A DNA stretch of 64,000 nucleotides, from assembly GCA_016795465.1 (NCBI GenBank), contig JAEUHK010000126.1, forward strand, positions 1 to 64,000, read 5' to 3'. The stretch is from Verrucomicrobiaceae bacterium (GTDB taxonomy: Bacteria > Verrucomicrobiota > Verrucomicrobiia > Verrucomicrobiales > Verrucomicrobiaceae). The translations under genes were made by a program, and so were the position numbers. This document shows positions 9,328-17,766 of this stretch, in pieces; positions within the stretch are counted from its first letter, which is position 1, and the number at the start of each line of letters is the position of its first letter. The notes below the pieces were generated by a model. That model was not told the DNA's origin. It was given only the letters and a program-made list of their open reading frames with translations, and ran no database searches.

Positions 9328-10074
9328 TCAAAACTTGAACGGCCACTTTGAGGTGAGCCAGACGGTGATGGTGTGGTTGTTTTCCCAGACGTTGCCGCCG
9401 CGGCGTTGGACGGTCTGTTCCATGAAGCCGATCTCCAGCTTCGTCGTGTCGCTTAACTGACGCCCGATGCCGATGAATGCGCGGTTTTGATCAAGATAAT
9501 TCATGCTGACATTGGAGCCGAAGTTGAAGAAGAGCTCGTCCCACAGGGCGAGATACCACTTCTTGTCATCGCTGAGCGGGATGGTGGTGCGGAGCATGTA
9601 GCGGATGCGGTTTTCATAGCGCCAGTTGGTCACGTCGCCTGTCACGGCGCTCACTTCACCGATGCGGCGTTGTTCGAGACGCAGGCGATGAGTCCATTCG
9701 AGGCCGAGCCACTTGTGATTGTAGGCCACCTGCTCCCAAAAACGATGCTCGGGGAAGTCCTGCGGAATGCGGATGTCACCATACGGATAGGTTTCCACCC
9801 AGGCGTAGCCGGCGCTGAGGGTCAAAGCGGGGCTGATGGTGTAATTGATGCCGGGGCGCAGCAGGAGCTGCTGCCAGTGCTCGCCCATGTCTGCACGGCG
9901 GAATTGGGACTCAAGGTGCAAACCCCATTTGCTGCCGGGGTAGAAGGGATGATCGCCGACGTAGTTGAGCCAGAGGTTGTCGTTCGATTCGGTGTGATCA
10001 GCCGCTGCGCAGCCGAGGGTGGTGATGAGGAGGCTGAAGACAGCGAGGAGGGCCTTTTTCATGGGGTTGGGCAT
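9328..10074 (-). CDS. DUF2490 family outer-membrane barrel protein
   Basis: A 248-aa protein with a signal peptide (MKKALLAVFSLLITTLGCAAA) followed by alternating beta-strand segments ending in Phe (SKWPFKF). It has the family pattern DNLWLNYVGDHPF...LGLHLESQFRR, typical of DUF2490. These proteins are predicted outer-membrane beta-barrels of unknown function. The gene follows the SulP transporter on the same strand after an 81-base gap, so co-transcription is likely and a porin-like role for the SulP substrate is possible. The start is either ATG 10074 or ATG 10062; both keep the signal peptide. Confidence 0.82.
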   Translation of the reverse strand: MPNPMKKALLAVFSLLITTLGCAAADHTESNDNLWLNYVGDHPFYPGSKWGLHLESQFRRADMGEHWQQLLLRPGINYTISPALTLSAGYAWVETYPYGDIRIPQDFPEHRFWEQVAYNHKWLGLEWTHRLRLEQRRIGEVSAVTGDVTNWRYENRIRYMLRTTIPLSDDKKWYLALWDELFFNFGSNVSMNYLDQNRAFIGIGRQLSDTTKLEIGFMEQTVQRRGGNVWENNHTITVWLTSKWPFKF

Positions 10075-10155
10075 GGTTCGGGGGCTGGTGGCGGTGCTGC
10101 CGGGCACCGCCACCATGGTTTCAGGTTTGTTTTACACCAACGAGATCAAAATTCC

Positions 10156-11778
10156 TCAGGCCGTCTTCACCGCGCGTCGCGCAGCTTGCGGATGCGAGGA
10201 GACCGGACGGTGCCCGTCGAGTCCGGCGAGGATGAGCTCGCGGTTTTCGAGCTTCCAGTCCTGGGCCATCTCCTCGAGCTTCTTGATGACCGAGTGATCA
10301 ACGAAATGCGTGTTGGAAAGGTCCACCTGCACTTTGGGATGATGGCGGAGTTCGAGGATCTTTTTGCGCATCGGCAGCCAGTTGCTGAAGACGAGCGCTT
10401 TTTGCACCTCGACCACGGGATGATCAGCGTCGCCGGTTTTGACCTCGGTGTATGGTTTGAAAAGGTTGCCGACGCTCACACCGGCGCAGCAGTGCAGGAT
10501 CATTTTCACCACGATGCCCGCGGCGATGCCGATGAGCAGGTCCGTGGCGAGTGTGGCGATCAAGGTGACGATGAAGACGACGAGCTGGCCTTTGCCGACC
10601 TCGAGCATGTGATGGAATTCCTTCGGCGAGGCGAGGTTGTAACCGGTGAAGACCAGCATGCCGGCGAGCGCGGCGAGCGGGATGTGATTCAGCAGCGCGG
10701 GCACGCTGGCCACGAGCACGAGGAGGAAAGTGCCGTGCCAGAAGTTCGCCCAGCGGGTGCGGGCGCCGTTGTTGCGGTTCGCGCTGGAGCGCACGATCTC
10801 CGAAATCATCGGCAGGCCGCCAATGAAGGCCACGAGCGTGTTCGCGACGCCGACGGCGAGCAGGTCGCGGTTCAAATCGGTGCGGCGCTGCCACGGATCG
10901 AGCAGATCGACGGCTTTCGCGCTCAGCATGGATTCCAGCGAGCCGACGAGGCAGAACATGATGATCCATTTGATGCTCGCCCCGCTGAAGACAGCACTGA
11001 AATCGGGGCCTTTGATGCCATCGAGGATGTTCATCGGCAGATTCACGAGCGCATCAGGACCCACGACATAGTCGTGACCGTGGAATTGATACATGTGCTT
11101 GTGCTCGAGGTCGAAGTAGTAGCTCAGCGGCACAGCGATGAGCAGCACGATGAGCGGCCCGGGGATGGCCTGCACGAGCTTGTTTTTGATGAAGAGCCTC
11201 GCAAACAGCAGCGTCACGGCGATGAGGCCGATCAAGGCGAGCTCAGGATTCATATGTTGAATGCTCTCCGGGATCTCGGCGAGCAGTTCGAGCGGCTCCT
11301 TCGCATGCGCGGCCACGCCGAGAGCGACGTGAATCTGCTTGGAAATGATGATCACGCCGATCGCGGCGAGCATGCCGTGCACCGCGGCCACCGGGAAGAA
11401 CTCGCCCAGCGTGCCGAGGCGGAAGGCACCGAAGAGAATCTGAATGCAGCCGGACACCACACCGACGGCGAGCGCTTTTTCATAGCCGAGTTCGTTCACC
11501 GTGCCGAGCACGATGGCGATCATGCCTGCGGCGGGGCCTTTGATCGTGAGCTCGGAATTGCTCATGAAGGGCGCGAGGATGCCGCCGACCACCGCGGTGA
11601 AGATGCCAGCGATGGCTGGACATCCGCTGGCCTTTGCGATGCCGAGGCAGAGCGGCAGCGCGATGAGGAAGACGAGAAAGCCGGACACCATGTCCTTGCC
11701 GAGATGCTGTTTGAAGCCGGCGAAGTTGCCGACGGGCTTGGGACCTGCGAGTGGTGAGGCGGAGGTGGGAGCGGACAT
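10156..11778 (-). CDS. SulP-family anion transporter (probable bicarbonate/sulfate transporter)
   Basis: A 540-aa SulP/SLC26-type permease with a membrane domain of about 12-14 helices starting at DMVSGFLVFLIALPLCLGIA. A reduced STAS domain lies at the C-terminus (about 440-530: VQVDLSNTHFVDHSVIKKLEEM). The SulP signature region PAAGMIAIVLGTV and the VGSLESMLSAKAVD motif are visible. It is divergent from dabA, and SulP proteins next to DAB or carbonic-anhydrase genes commonly carry bicarbonate. Sulfate or another anion cannot be excluded. Start at 11778 (MSAPTSASPLAG) gives family length; further upstream codons fall in the intergenic region. Confidence 0.9.
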   Translation of the reverse strand: MSAPTSASPLAGPKPVGNFAGFKQHLGKDMVSGFLVFLIALPLCLGIAKASGCPAIAGIFTAVVGGILAPFMSNSELTIKGPAAGMIAIVLGTVNELGYEKALAVGVVSGCIQILFGAFRLGTLGEFFPVAAVHGMLAAIGVIIISKQIHVALGVAAHAKEPLELLAEIPESIQHMNPELALIGLIAVTLLFARLFIKNKLVQAIPGPLIVLLIAVPLSYYFDLEHKHMYQFHGHDYVVGPDALVNLPMNILDGIKGPDFSAVFSGASIKWIIMFCLVGSLESMLSAKAVDLLDPWQRRTDLNRDLLAVGVANTLVAFIGGLPMISEIVRSSANRNNGARTRWANFWHGTFLLVLVASVPALLNHIPLAALAGMLVFTGYNLASPKEFHHMLEVGKGQLVVFIVTLIATLATDLLIGIAAGIVVKMILHCCAGVSVGNLFKPYTEVKTGDADHPVVEVQKALVFSNWLPMRKKILELRHHPKVQVDLSNTHFVDHSVIKKLEEMAQDWKLENRELILAGLDGHRPVSSHPQAARRAVKTA

Positions 11779-11838
11779 GGTGCGTGATGAGTGCGTTTGG
11801 GGACGCTGCGATTTACGCACAGGGCATGCCATCCAAAA

Positions 11839-11964
11839 CATCCCCTCGGCAGGGTAAAATGCACCCGGTCTCGGGGGATGCGGCCAGCGTCTCAAAGCAT
11901 CGTTTCACGAAGGGAAATGCACCTCGGCGCACAAGCATCCCCCCGACGGGGACAAAATACCCCC
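11839..11964. promoter_or_regulatory. Divergent SulP/dabA control region with an imperfect direct repeat
   Basis: The 224 bases between the SulP start (11778) and the dabA start (about 12003) hold two imperfect direct copies of about 28 bases: 11839-11866 and 11936-11964. Both begin CATCCCC, have GGG in the middle, then AAAAT and C-rich ends. Spacing between copies is 97 bases. Such paired repeats between divergent transporter genes fit operator sites for a shared regulator, but no regulator gene is adjacent. They could also be copies of a small dispersed repeat. Confidence 0.35.
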
Positions 11965-12002
11965 TGCCAAAGGGATGGTTCTGGCATCGAAGATGCCGTT
12001 TA

Positions 12003-14924
12003 GTGGCTGAAATCCCTCCTTCCGTGCCTCACACTCATTTTTCAGCCTCTGAACGCCGCGAGCATCTCCAGCATGTGCTTGATCATGCCGCGCACTATTT
12101 GCCGACGCAGGGCCCCATCGGCGTTTTCGTGCATCACAACACGCTGCATGCTTTTCAGCATCAGGAGTTCGAGCCTTCGGTGCAGGAGGCAGCGCAGCTT
12201 TTCAAGGCACAGCCCTTTCTTGCTGAAGAGACGTATCAAAACGACCGCGCGCGCGGCCGCATCCTCGATGAGGACATTGATGACGTGCTCGCTCGCGAGC
12301 CGGATGCGGAGATTTTGCCAAGCAAACTCACGCGCAGGCAGCTTCGTCGTGCGTTGCTCATTCCGGGCGTGCGTCGTGTGAACGGCATCGACATCGCGTG
12401 GGCGATTGAGGAGGGAAACTGGCTCGAAAGCTTCCGCCACGACCTCCCACCCGCTGCGGCGCATCAACTCACCGGCGACACGCCGAAGGAACTCTGGGAC
12501 GTGTGCCTCGCGCGTGTGCCAAAGCATGTCACACCGCCGCCCGCGAAGCCAAAACGCCCACGTGATGCCGTGCTGGCCGAAAAAGGCATCGATCTCGATT
12601 TGATCGTCAATCCGCCGCTCATCCGACTCGTCGGCGCGTATCTCGATCAAGGCATCGCTTACTGGCCGATGCCGCTGCGCGAAGAGGGACTGCTCGCCGC
12701 GTCGCGCAAAGTGATGTCGCAGCCGCTTTCCATCGCGCGGAAGCATCTCACGCGTGTCGGCCGCGAGTATCGCCGCCAGGCAGAGCGCAACATGAGCGCC
12801 GAGGATGTCGTGATCGATGCGCTGGAGCGTCTCGCCGTCTTCCCGAGCGAATGGGAGGACTACCTCATGGCGGAACTCATCGCGCTGCCCGGCTGGGCAG
12901 GCATGATCCGCATGCTGGAAAACGATGTCACGCTCGCGCCGCATGACCGCGTGAAGTGCTCGCTGATGGAATTTCTCGCGCTGCGCCTCACCTACACCAT
13001 CGCCGCGCTCGAGGACATCATGGACGACACCAGCACCTGGCGTGCGGTGAAGATCCCGTCCGCCCGCGTGGACCCGCTTACGCCTGTGGCGCGCTTTTTC
13101 GATGCCGCGCAGCTTCTCGGCTTGCAAAGCAGCGTGCTGAGCCTGTTGCCTGACGCGGAATTCAACGCGCTGCTGCATGAAGTGGCCGCGTGCAACGAAA
13201 TCGAGCGCCGCCGCCTGCTGCACCTCGCCTACGAGCGCCGCCATGAGCGCCGCATCCTCATCCCGCTCGCGAAACATCGCGCGATGCCGAATCCGATGCC
13301 GGAAACCGACCGCCTCGCCGCGCAGATCATCTTTTGCATCGACGAACGCGAGGAATCGATCCGCCGTGCGCTTGAGGAAGTCGATCCAAGCATCGAAACC
13401 GTTGGCGCGGCTGGTTTCTTCGGTGTCGCCATCGACTACGCGGGCATCGATGATGCGGGTGGTGTCTCGCTTTGCCCCGTGGTCGTCAAACCGGGCCACT
13501 CCGTGCGCGAAGTCGCTGTCGATGATCACTCCCATCTGCATGAGCGTCGTCAGAAGCGTCGCAATGCGTGGGCCAAAATCACGCGCAACGGCTTCATCTC
13601 CTCGCGCACCCTCGTGCGCGGCTGGATCAGCACCGCGTGCCTCGGCTTCCTCTCGCTTTTCCCGCTCATCTTCCGCGTGCTGAGCCCGCGTGAATACGGA
13701 AACCTCATCAAGAAGCTCAATCGCGCCTTCCTGCCCACGCCGAAGACGGAAGTCACCTTCATGCGCGATGATCCCGAGTCGCGCCACGCCACCACCGGCC
13801 TGCTGCATGGCTTTACCGAGCAGGAAATGGCCGACCGCATCTACACCGTGCTCGGTTTTGCGGGCCTGCACAAAGCGCACGCACGTCTCGTCGTCATCCT
13901 CGGCCATGGCAGCACCAGTTTGAACAATCCGTATGAGTCCGCCTACTGCTGCGGAGCCTGCGGCGGCCGCACTGGCGCTCCCAATGCCCGCATCTTCGCC
14001 ATCATGGCGAACCGTCCCGGCGTGCGCGAAGCGCTGCGTGCGAAGGGCGTCATCATTCCCGAGGACACGTGGTTCCTCGGCGGCTACCACGACACGTGCA
14101 GCGACGACATCGAGTTCTTCGACGTCGATCTCATGCCGGAGACGCATCATGGCGATCTCAACCGCGTGAAGCAGTCTCTCGACAAAGCCCGCGTGCTGAA
14201 TGCCGACGAACGCGTGCGCCGCTTCGGCACCGCCGGCTCCGGCGTGCGTGGCGAGCGTGCGCTGCGCCATGTGCAGGCCCGTGCCGAGCACATCGCCGAG
14301 CCGCGGCCCGAGTACGGCCATTGCACGAACGCCGTGGCGTATGTCGGCCGCCGACAGCACACGCGCGGTCTTTTCATGGACCGCCGCGCCTTCCTCATCA
14401 GCTACGACGCCACGAAGGACGCCGACAACAACGCGCTCGCCCGCGTGCTCGGTGCTGTCATTCCCGTCTGCGGCGGCATCAGCCTCGAATACTACTTCTC
14501 CACCGTCGATAACGAAGTCTGGGGCGCAGGCACGAAGCTCCCGCACAACATCACCGGCCTCGTTGGCGTCATGAACGGCTTTCAGGGCGATCTGCGCACC
14601 GGCCTGCCCGTGCAGACCGTCGAGATCCACGAGCCCGTGCGCATCCTCTTCGTTGTCGAAACCACGCCGCAGCGCCTCATGAGCGTCATCAAGGCGAACA
14701 AGGAGCTCGTCGAATTCGTCTGCAATCGATGGATCCGCATCGCCACCATGGACCCAGACGACGGCCACATCGAAATCTACCGCGGCAACGACATCTTCGA
14801 GCCCCTCACCGGCGACGAAGAGCCCCTGCCCGTCACCCCAAACTCCATGCACTGGTATCGCGGCAAAATGGAGCACCTCCCGCTCGCCCGCATCGAACCG
14901 AAACTCTCCAAAGCCGCCGCCTAA
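12003..14924 (+). CDS. dabA: DabA (DUF2309), beta-carbonic-anhydrase-like DIC uptake subunit
   Basis: About 973 aa, matching the DUF2309/DabA family. The Zn-site residues are intact and correctly spaced: Cys445 and Asp447 in IIFCIDEREESIRR, His635 in GHGSTSLNNPYESAY, and Cys650 in CCGACGG. His-to-Cys spacing is 15, as in characterised DabA. N-terminal HAAHYLPTQGPIGVFVHHNTLHAFQ is also family-typical. DabA is a cytoplasmic peripheral protein that works with a membrane NuoL-like partner to convert CO2 to bicarbonate vectorially. The start is uncertain: GTG 12003 or GTG 12021, since in-frame ATGs lie far upstream in the control region. The stop abuts the next gene (TAAATG). Confidence 0.95.
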   Translation: MAEIPPSVPHTHFSASERREHLQHVLDHAAHYLPTQGPIGVFVHHNTLHAFQHQEFEPSVQEAAQLFKAQPFLAEETYQNDRARGRILDEDIDDVLAREPDAEILPSKLTRRQLRRALLIPGVRRVNGIDIAWAIEEGNWLESFRHDLPPAAAHQLTGDTPKELWDVCLARVPKHVTPPPAKPKRPRDAVLAEKGIDLDLIVNPPLIRLVGAYLDQGIAYWPMPLREEGLLAASRKVMSQPLSIARKHLTRVGREYRRQAERNMSAEDVVIDALERLAVFPSEWEDYLMAELIALPGWAGMIRMLENDVTLAPHDRVKCSLMEFLALRLTYTIAALEDIMDDTSTWRAVKIPSARVDPLTPVARFFDAAQLLGLQSSVLSLLPDAEFNALLHEVAACNEIERRRLLHLAYERRHERRILIPLAKHRAMPNPMPETDRLAAQIIFCIDEREESIRRALEEVDPSIETVGAAGFFGVAIDYAGIDDAGGVSLCPVVVKPGHSVREVAVDDHSHLHERRQKRRNAWAKITRNGFISSRTLVRGWISTACLGFLSLFPLIFRVLSPREYGNLIKKLNRAFLPTPKTEVTFMRDDPESRHATTGLLHGFTEQEMADRIYTVLGFAGLHKAHARLVVILGHGSTSLNNPYESAYCCGACGGRTGAPNARIFAIMANRPGVREALRAKGVIIPEDTWFLGGYHDTCSDDIEFFDVDLMPETHHGDLNRVKQSLDKARVLNADERVRRFGTAGSGVRGERALRHVQARAEHIAEPRPEYGHCTNAVAYVGRRQHTRGLFMDRRAFLISYDATKDADNNALARVLGAVIPVCGGISLEYYFSTVDNEVWGAGTKLPHNITGLVGVMNGFQGDLRTGLPVQTVEIHEPVRILFVVETTPQRLMSVIKANKELVEFVCNRWIRIATMDPDDGHIEIYRGNDIFEPLTGDEEPLPVTPNSMHWYRGKMEHLPLARIEPKLSKAAA

Positions 14925-16229
14925 ATGTCTCTGCAGCAACTTTCCCTCACCCTGCTCGCCACGCCGGGGATCACCTTTCTCCTTCTGAGCCTGCTCTGGC
15001 TGCTCGGCGTGCCCGTGTCCGAGCGGGCGATGTCGCGGCTCACGAAGCTCGTGTATGCCTTTCTCACCGTCATCGCGGGCATCATCTTCTACAAGATGTG
15101 GCAGGATGATCTGCACTCCGTGCATGCGTCCATCGGCGATCACTGGTTCAAGGTCGCGCACTACGAGTTTCCGCTCACCATTTTGCTCGACCGCCTTTCG
15201 CTGCCCATCGTCACCATCACCGTGATCCTCGCGGGCGTCGTCGGGGCCTTCAGCGTGCGCTACTTGCATCGCGATCCTGGCTTCTTCCGCTTTTTCTTGC
15301 TGCTGCATCTCTTCACCTTCGGCGCTTTGCTCGTCTTCATGGCCGATTCGCTTGATGTGCTGCTCGGTGGATGGGAAATCGTCGGCATCACCAGCGTGCT
15401 GCTCATCGGTTTCTTCCAATACCGGCCTGATCCCGTGAAGAATGCCCTTCGCGTCTTCGCCACCTATCGCGTGGCGGATCTCTTCATGCTCATGGGCGTC
15501 TTCCTGGCTCATCACTGGTTCAAAACGGCCTCGTGGAACGGCATGTTCAGCGGTGAGTGGCCCGGACACGTCAACAACATCAACGGCACCGCCGCCACCA
15601 TCGTCGCCGTCATGCTCGTCTTCGCCGCGAGCGGCAAATCAGCGCAAGGACCCTTCTGCGGATGGCTCGCACGTGCCATGGAAGGCCCCACGCCCTCCAG
15701 CGCCATCTTTTACGGTGCCATCAGCGTGCACGCGGGTGCTTACCTGCTGCTGCGCATCGAGCCGCTGCTGCATTCCTCCGCGATTGCCACGGGACTCGTG
15801 ATTTTCATCGGCAGCACCACCGCCTTCCTCGGCACGCTCGTCCACCGCACCTGCGCGGACGCGAAGACCTCGCTCGCTTATGCCGCACAAACGCAGCTCG
15901 GCCTCATCTTCGTCGAAATCGGCCTCGGCTGGACCAGCTTTGCCATCGTGCATCTCGTCAGCCATGCTGTGCTGCGCACGCTGCAATTCTTGCGCTCGCC
16001 CTCGATGCTGCGTGACTACAATCGCGTCCACTCCGCTGCGGGCGGTCGCATTGATCCCACCGGCGAGCACTACGAATCGTTGCTGCCGAAAAAAGTCCAG
16101 CTCTGGCTCTACCGCGTCGCGCTCGGCCGCGGCTTCTACGATCCGATTGTGGATCGCTTCATCGTCGCGCCCGTGGTGGGCCTCGCACGGCTTCTGGGCC
16201 TGTTTGAGCTTCGCGGCGGCAAATCCTGA
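14925..16229 (+). CDS. dabB: DabB-like NuoL/MrpA-type cation-coupling membrane subunit
   Basis: A 434-aa polytopic protein of the proton_antipo_M family. Visible motifs are the DRLSLPIV segment, the EIVGITSVLLIGFFQYR stretch with the conserved TM5 Glu, and GWLARAMEGPTPSSAIFYGAISVHAGAYLLLR, the NuoL quinone-antiporter core. It starts directly after the dabA stop, so it is the membrane partner that couples DabA to a proton or sodium gradient. It is shorter than NuoL (about 600 aa), lacking the long C-terminal lateral helix, as is normal for DabB. A second antiporter-like gene follows. Confidence 0.88.
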   Translation: MSLQQLSLTLLATPGITFLLLSLLWLLGVPVSERAMSRLTKLVYAFLTVIAGIIFYKMWQDDLHSVHASIGDHWFKVAHYEFPLTILLDRLSLPIVTITVILAGVVGAFSVRYLHRDPGFFRFFLLLHLFTFGALLVFMADSLDVLLGGWEIVGITSVLLIGFFQYRPDPVKNALRVFATYRVADLFMLMGVFLAHHWFKTASWNGMFSGEWPGHVNNINGTAATIVAVMLVFAASGKSAQGPFCGWLARAMEGPTPSSAIFYGAISVHAGAYLLLRIEPLLHSSAIATGLVIFIGSTTAFLGTLVHRTCADAKTSLAYAAQTQLGLIFVEIGLGWTSFAIVHLVSHAVLRTLQFLRSPSMLRDYNRVHSAAGGRIDPTGEHYESLLPKKVQLWLYRVALGRGFYDPIVDRFIVAPVVGLARLLGLFELRGGKS

Positions 16230-16244
16230 TCTTTTGACCGACTC

Positions 16245-17645
16245 ATGACCTTTTTGTCTTTTCCCCTCATCAGCCTCGGACTCGGCTTTTTGCTCGTTGG
16301 AGCCCTTTGGGCCTTCAAATCGGCCCAACCTCGTCTTCCGGCCATTTTTGGTGCCGCGGCGTCCTTCGCCTGTTTTTTACGCGCCGCCTTCGAAGTCTCC
16401 GCCGCCGGTCACGAACGCCTCTTTGACCCCTGGCTGAAGTTTTTCGAGGCCGATGCGCTCGACGCCGTGCCCATGGCCTTCTTTGCCGTGCTCACGCTCG
16501 GTGTTTTGATCCTCATGCCGCGTCGTGATGCCACGGGCAAAGCCCTCGCCGGCATGCTGCTGCTCGCCGCGGCCACGCAGACGGCCTACGCCGCCGCGAA
16601 CCTCGCCGTGCTCGCCACCGGTTGGTGGCTCACTAGTCTGCCGTTCGTCTTCCGCATGTTTGGCGAAGATCGCAGCCGCAAAGTAGCGCAGGGCTTCCTC
16701 ATCGCCAGCAGTGTCGTGCTCACCATCGCGATCGCCGTGCTGCATCACATCGAGATCGAGGAGATCAGCCACGCGAGCAATTTCGCCTTCACGCTGCTCA
16801 TCGTCGCCGTCGCGCTGCGCAAAGGTTTGTTCCCGCTGCACGGCTGGATGATCCGCCAGTTCGAATTCGGCCCGCTGCTGCCTGTCGCGCTGCTTTTTAA
16901 TGGCCACCTCGGTGCCCTGCTCATCGCCCGCAGCGAGACGACCGTGCTCACGCTCGCGGAAAAGCACACGCTCGACCTCCTCAGCATCATCGCGCTCGCC
17001 ACCGCGCTCATCACCAGCATCCGCGGCTTCGCCGAAAAGAAACCGCGCCGCATGCTCGGCCTGCTTTGCCTTTCGCAAGCCAGCTTCATCCTCGCCGGCA
17101 TCGCCACCGACAGCGCCGAGGGCATCACCGGCGCTCTCGTCCACTGGCTCGTCGTCGCGGCCGCCTCCACCGGCCTCATCGCCATCGTGCGCGTGCTCGA
17201 AGTGCGCGTCGCCAGCACCGACGACCCCGACGGCCACTTCGGCTTCGCCGCGAAAGCCCCGCGCCTCGCCACTTTCTTCCTCGTCTGCGGTCTTGCCCTG
17301 ATCGGCCTGCCCGGCACCCTCGGCTACTGCGCGGAAGATCTCATCTTCCACGGTGCCCTCGAGAACCACCCCTGGCTCGGCATCGCCCTGCCCATCGCCA
17401 CCGCGTTTAACGCCATCAACCTGCTGCGCATCTTCAACATCCTCTTCCTCGGCATTCTGCCGCGCGATGTCATTGACATCCCCGATGCCCTTCCACGCGA
17501 ACGCTGGCCGCTCGCCGTCATCGCCGTCTTTTTGATCGTCGGTGGCATCTTCCCCTCGAAAGTCATCCAGTGGCGTGCAGAAGCCGCTCACGGTATCGAA
17601 AAGGGCCTGGGCCTCGATGCGGAAGAGCAGCATCACGGTCACTGA
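16245..17645 (+). CDS. Second NuoM/NuoN-like membrane subunit of the dab locus
   Basis: A 466-aa protein with about 12-14 predicted membrane helices. It retains the antiporter-type motif ALRKGLFPLHGWMIRQ (conserved Lys and HxW), plus PRRMLGLLCLSQASFILAGIA and GLPGTLGYCAEDLIFHG. The C-terminus is His-rich (EEQHHGH). It lies 15 bases after the first NuoL-like gene, so it is almost certainly part of the same complex. It is more divergent than its neighbour: the early helices do not show a clear ELxxxS motif. It may be a second cation channel or a structural subunit; which one cannot be decided from sequence. Confidence 0.8.
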   Translation: MTFLSFPLISLGLGFLLVGALWAFKSAQPRLPAIFGAAASFACFLRAAFEVSAAGHERLFDPWLKFFEADALDAVPMAFFAVLTLGVLILMPRRDATGKALAGMLLLAAATQTAYAAANLAVLATGWWLTSLPFVFRMFGEDRSRKVAQGFLIASSVVLTIAIAVLHHIEIEEISHASNFAFTLLIVAVALRKGLFPLHGWMIRQFEFGPLLPVALLFNGHLGALLIARSETTVLTLAEKHTLDLLSIIALATALITSIRGFAEKKPRRMLGLLCLSQASFILAGIATDSAEGITGALVHWLVVAAASTGLIAIVRVLEVRVASTDDPDGHFGFAAKAPRLATFFLVCGLALIGLPGTLGYCAEDLIFHGALENHPWLGIALPIATAFNAINLLRIFNILFLGILPRDVIDIPDALPRERWPLAVIAVFLIVGGIFPSKVIQWRAEAAHGIEKGLGLDAEEQHHGH

Positions 17646-17766
17646 GTTGCTGGAGGGCGGCGATGCATGCGCCAAGCGACGAGAACGTCGAGCACGCAGA
17701 GTGATTCCATCACGAAGAACCACCATGGTATGCCTGGTGCCTATGGAACTCTTTCGGGATGTTTGC

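Noticed and set aside
9487..11757. A 756-codon open frame on the plus strand
   Set aside because: Antisense to the DUF2490 and SulP genes, with His/Asp/Glu-rich composition from the reverse of hydrophobic codons.
12042..15569. A 1175-codon open frame on the minus strand
   Set aside because: It lies antisense to dabA and the NuoL-like gene, has a His/Asp/Arg-rich composition typical of GC-rich shadow frames, and shows no family motif.
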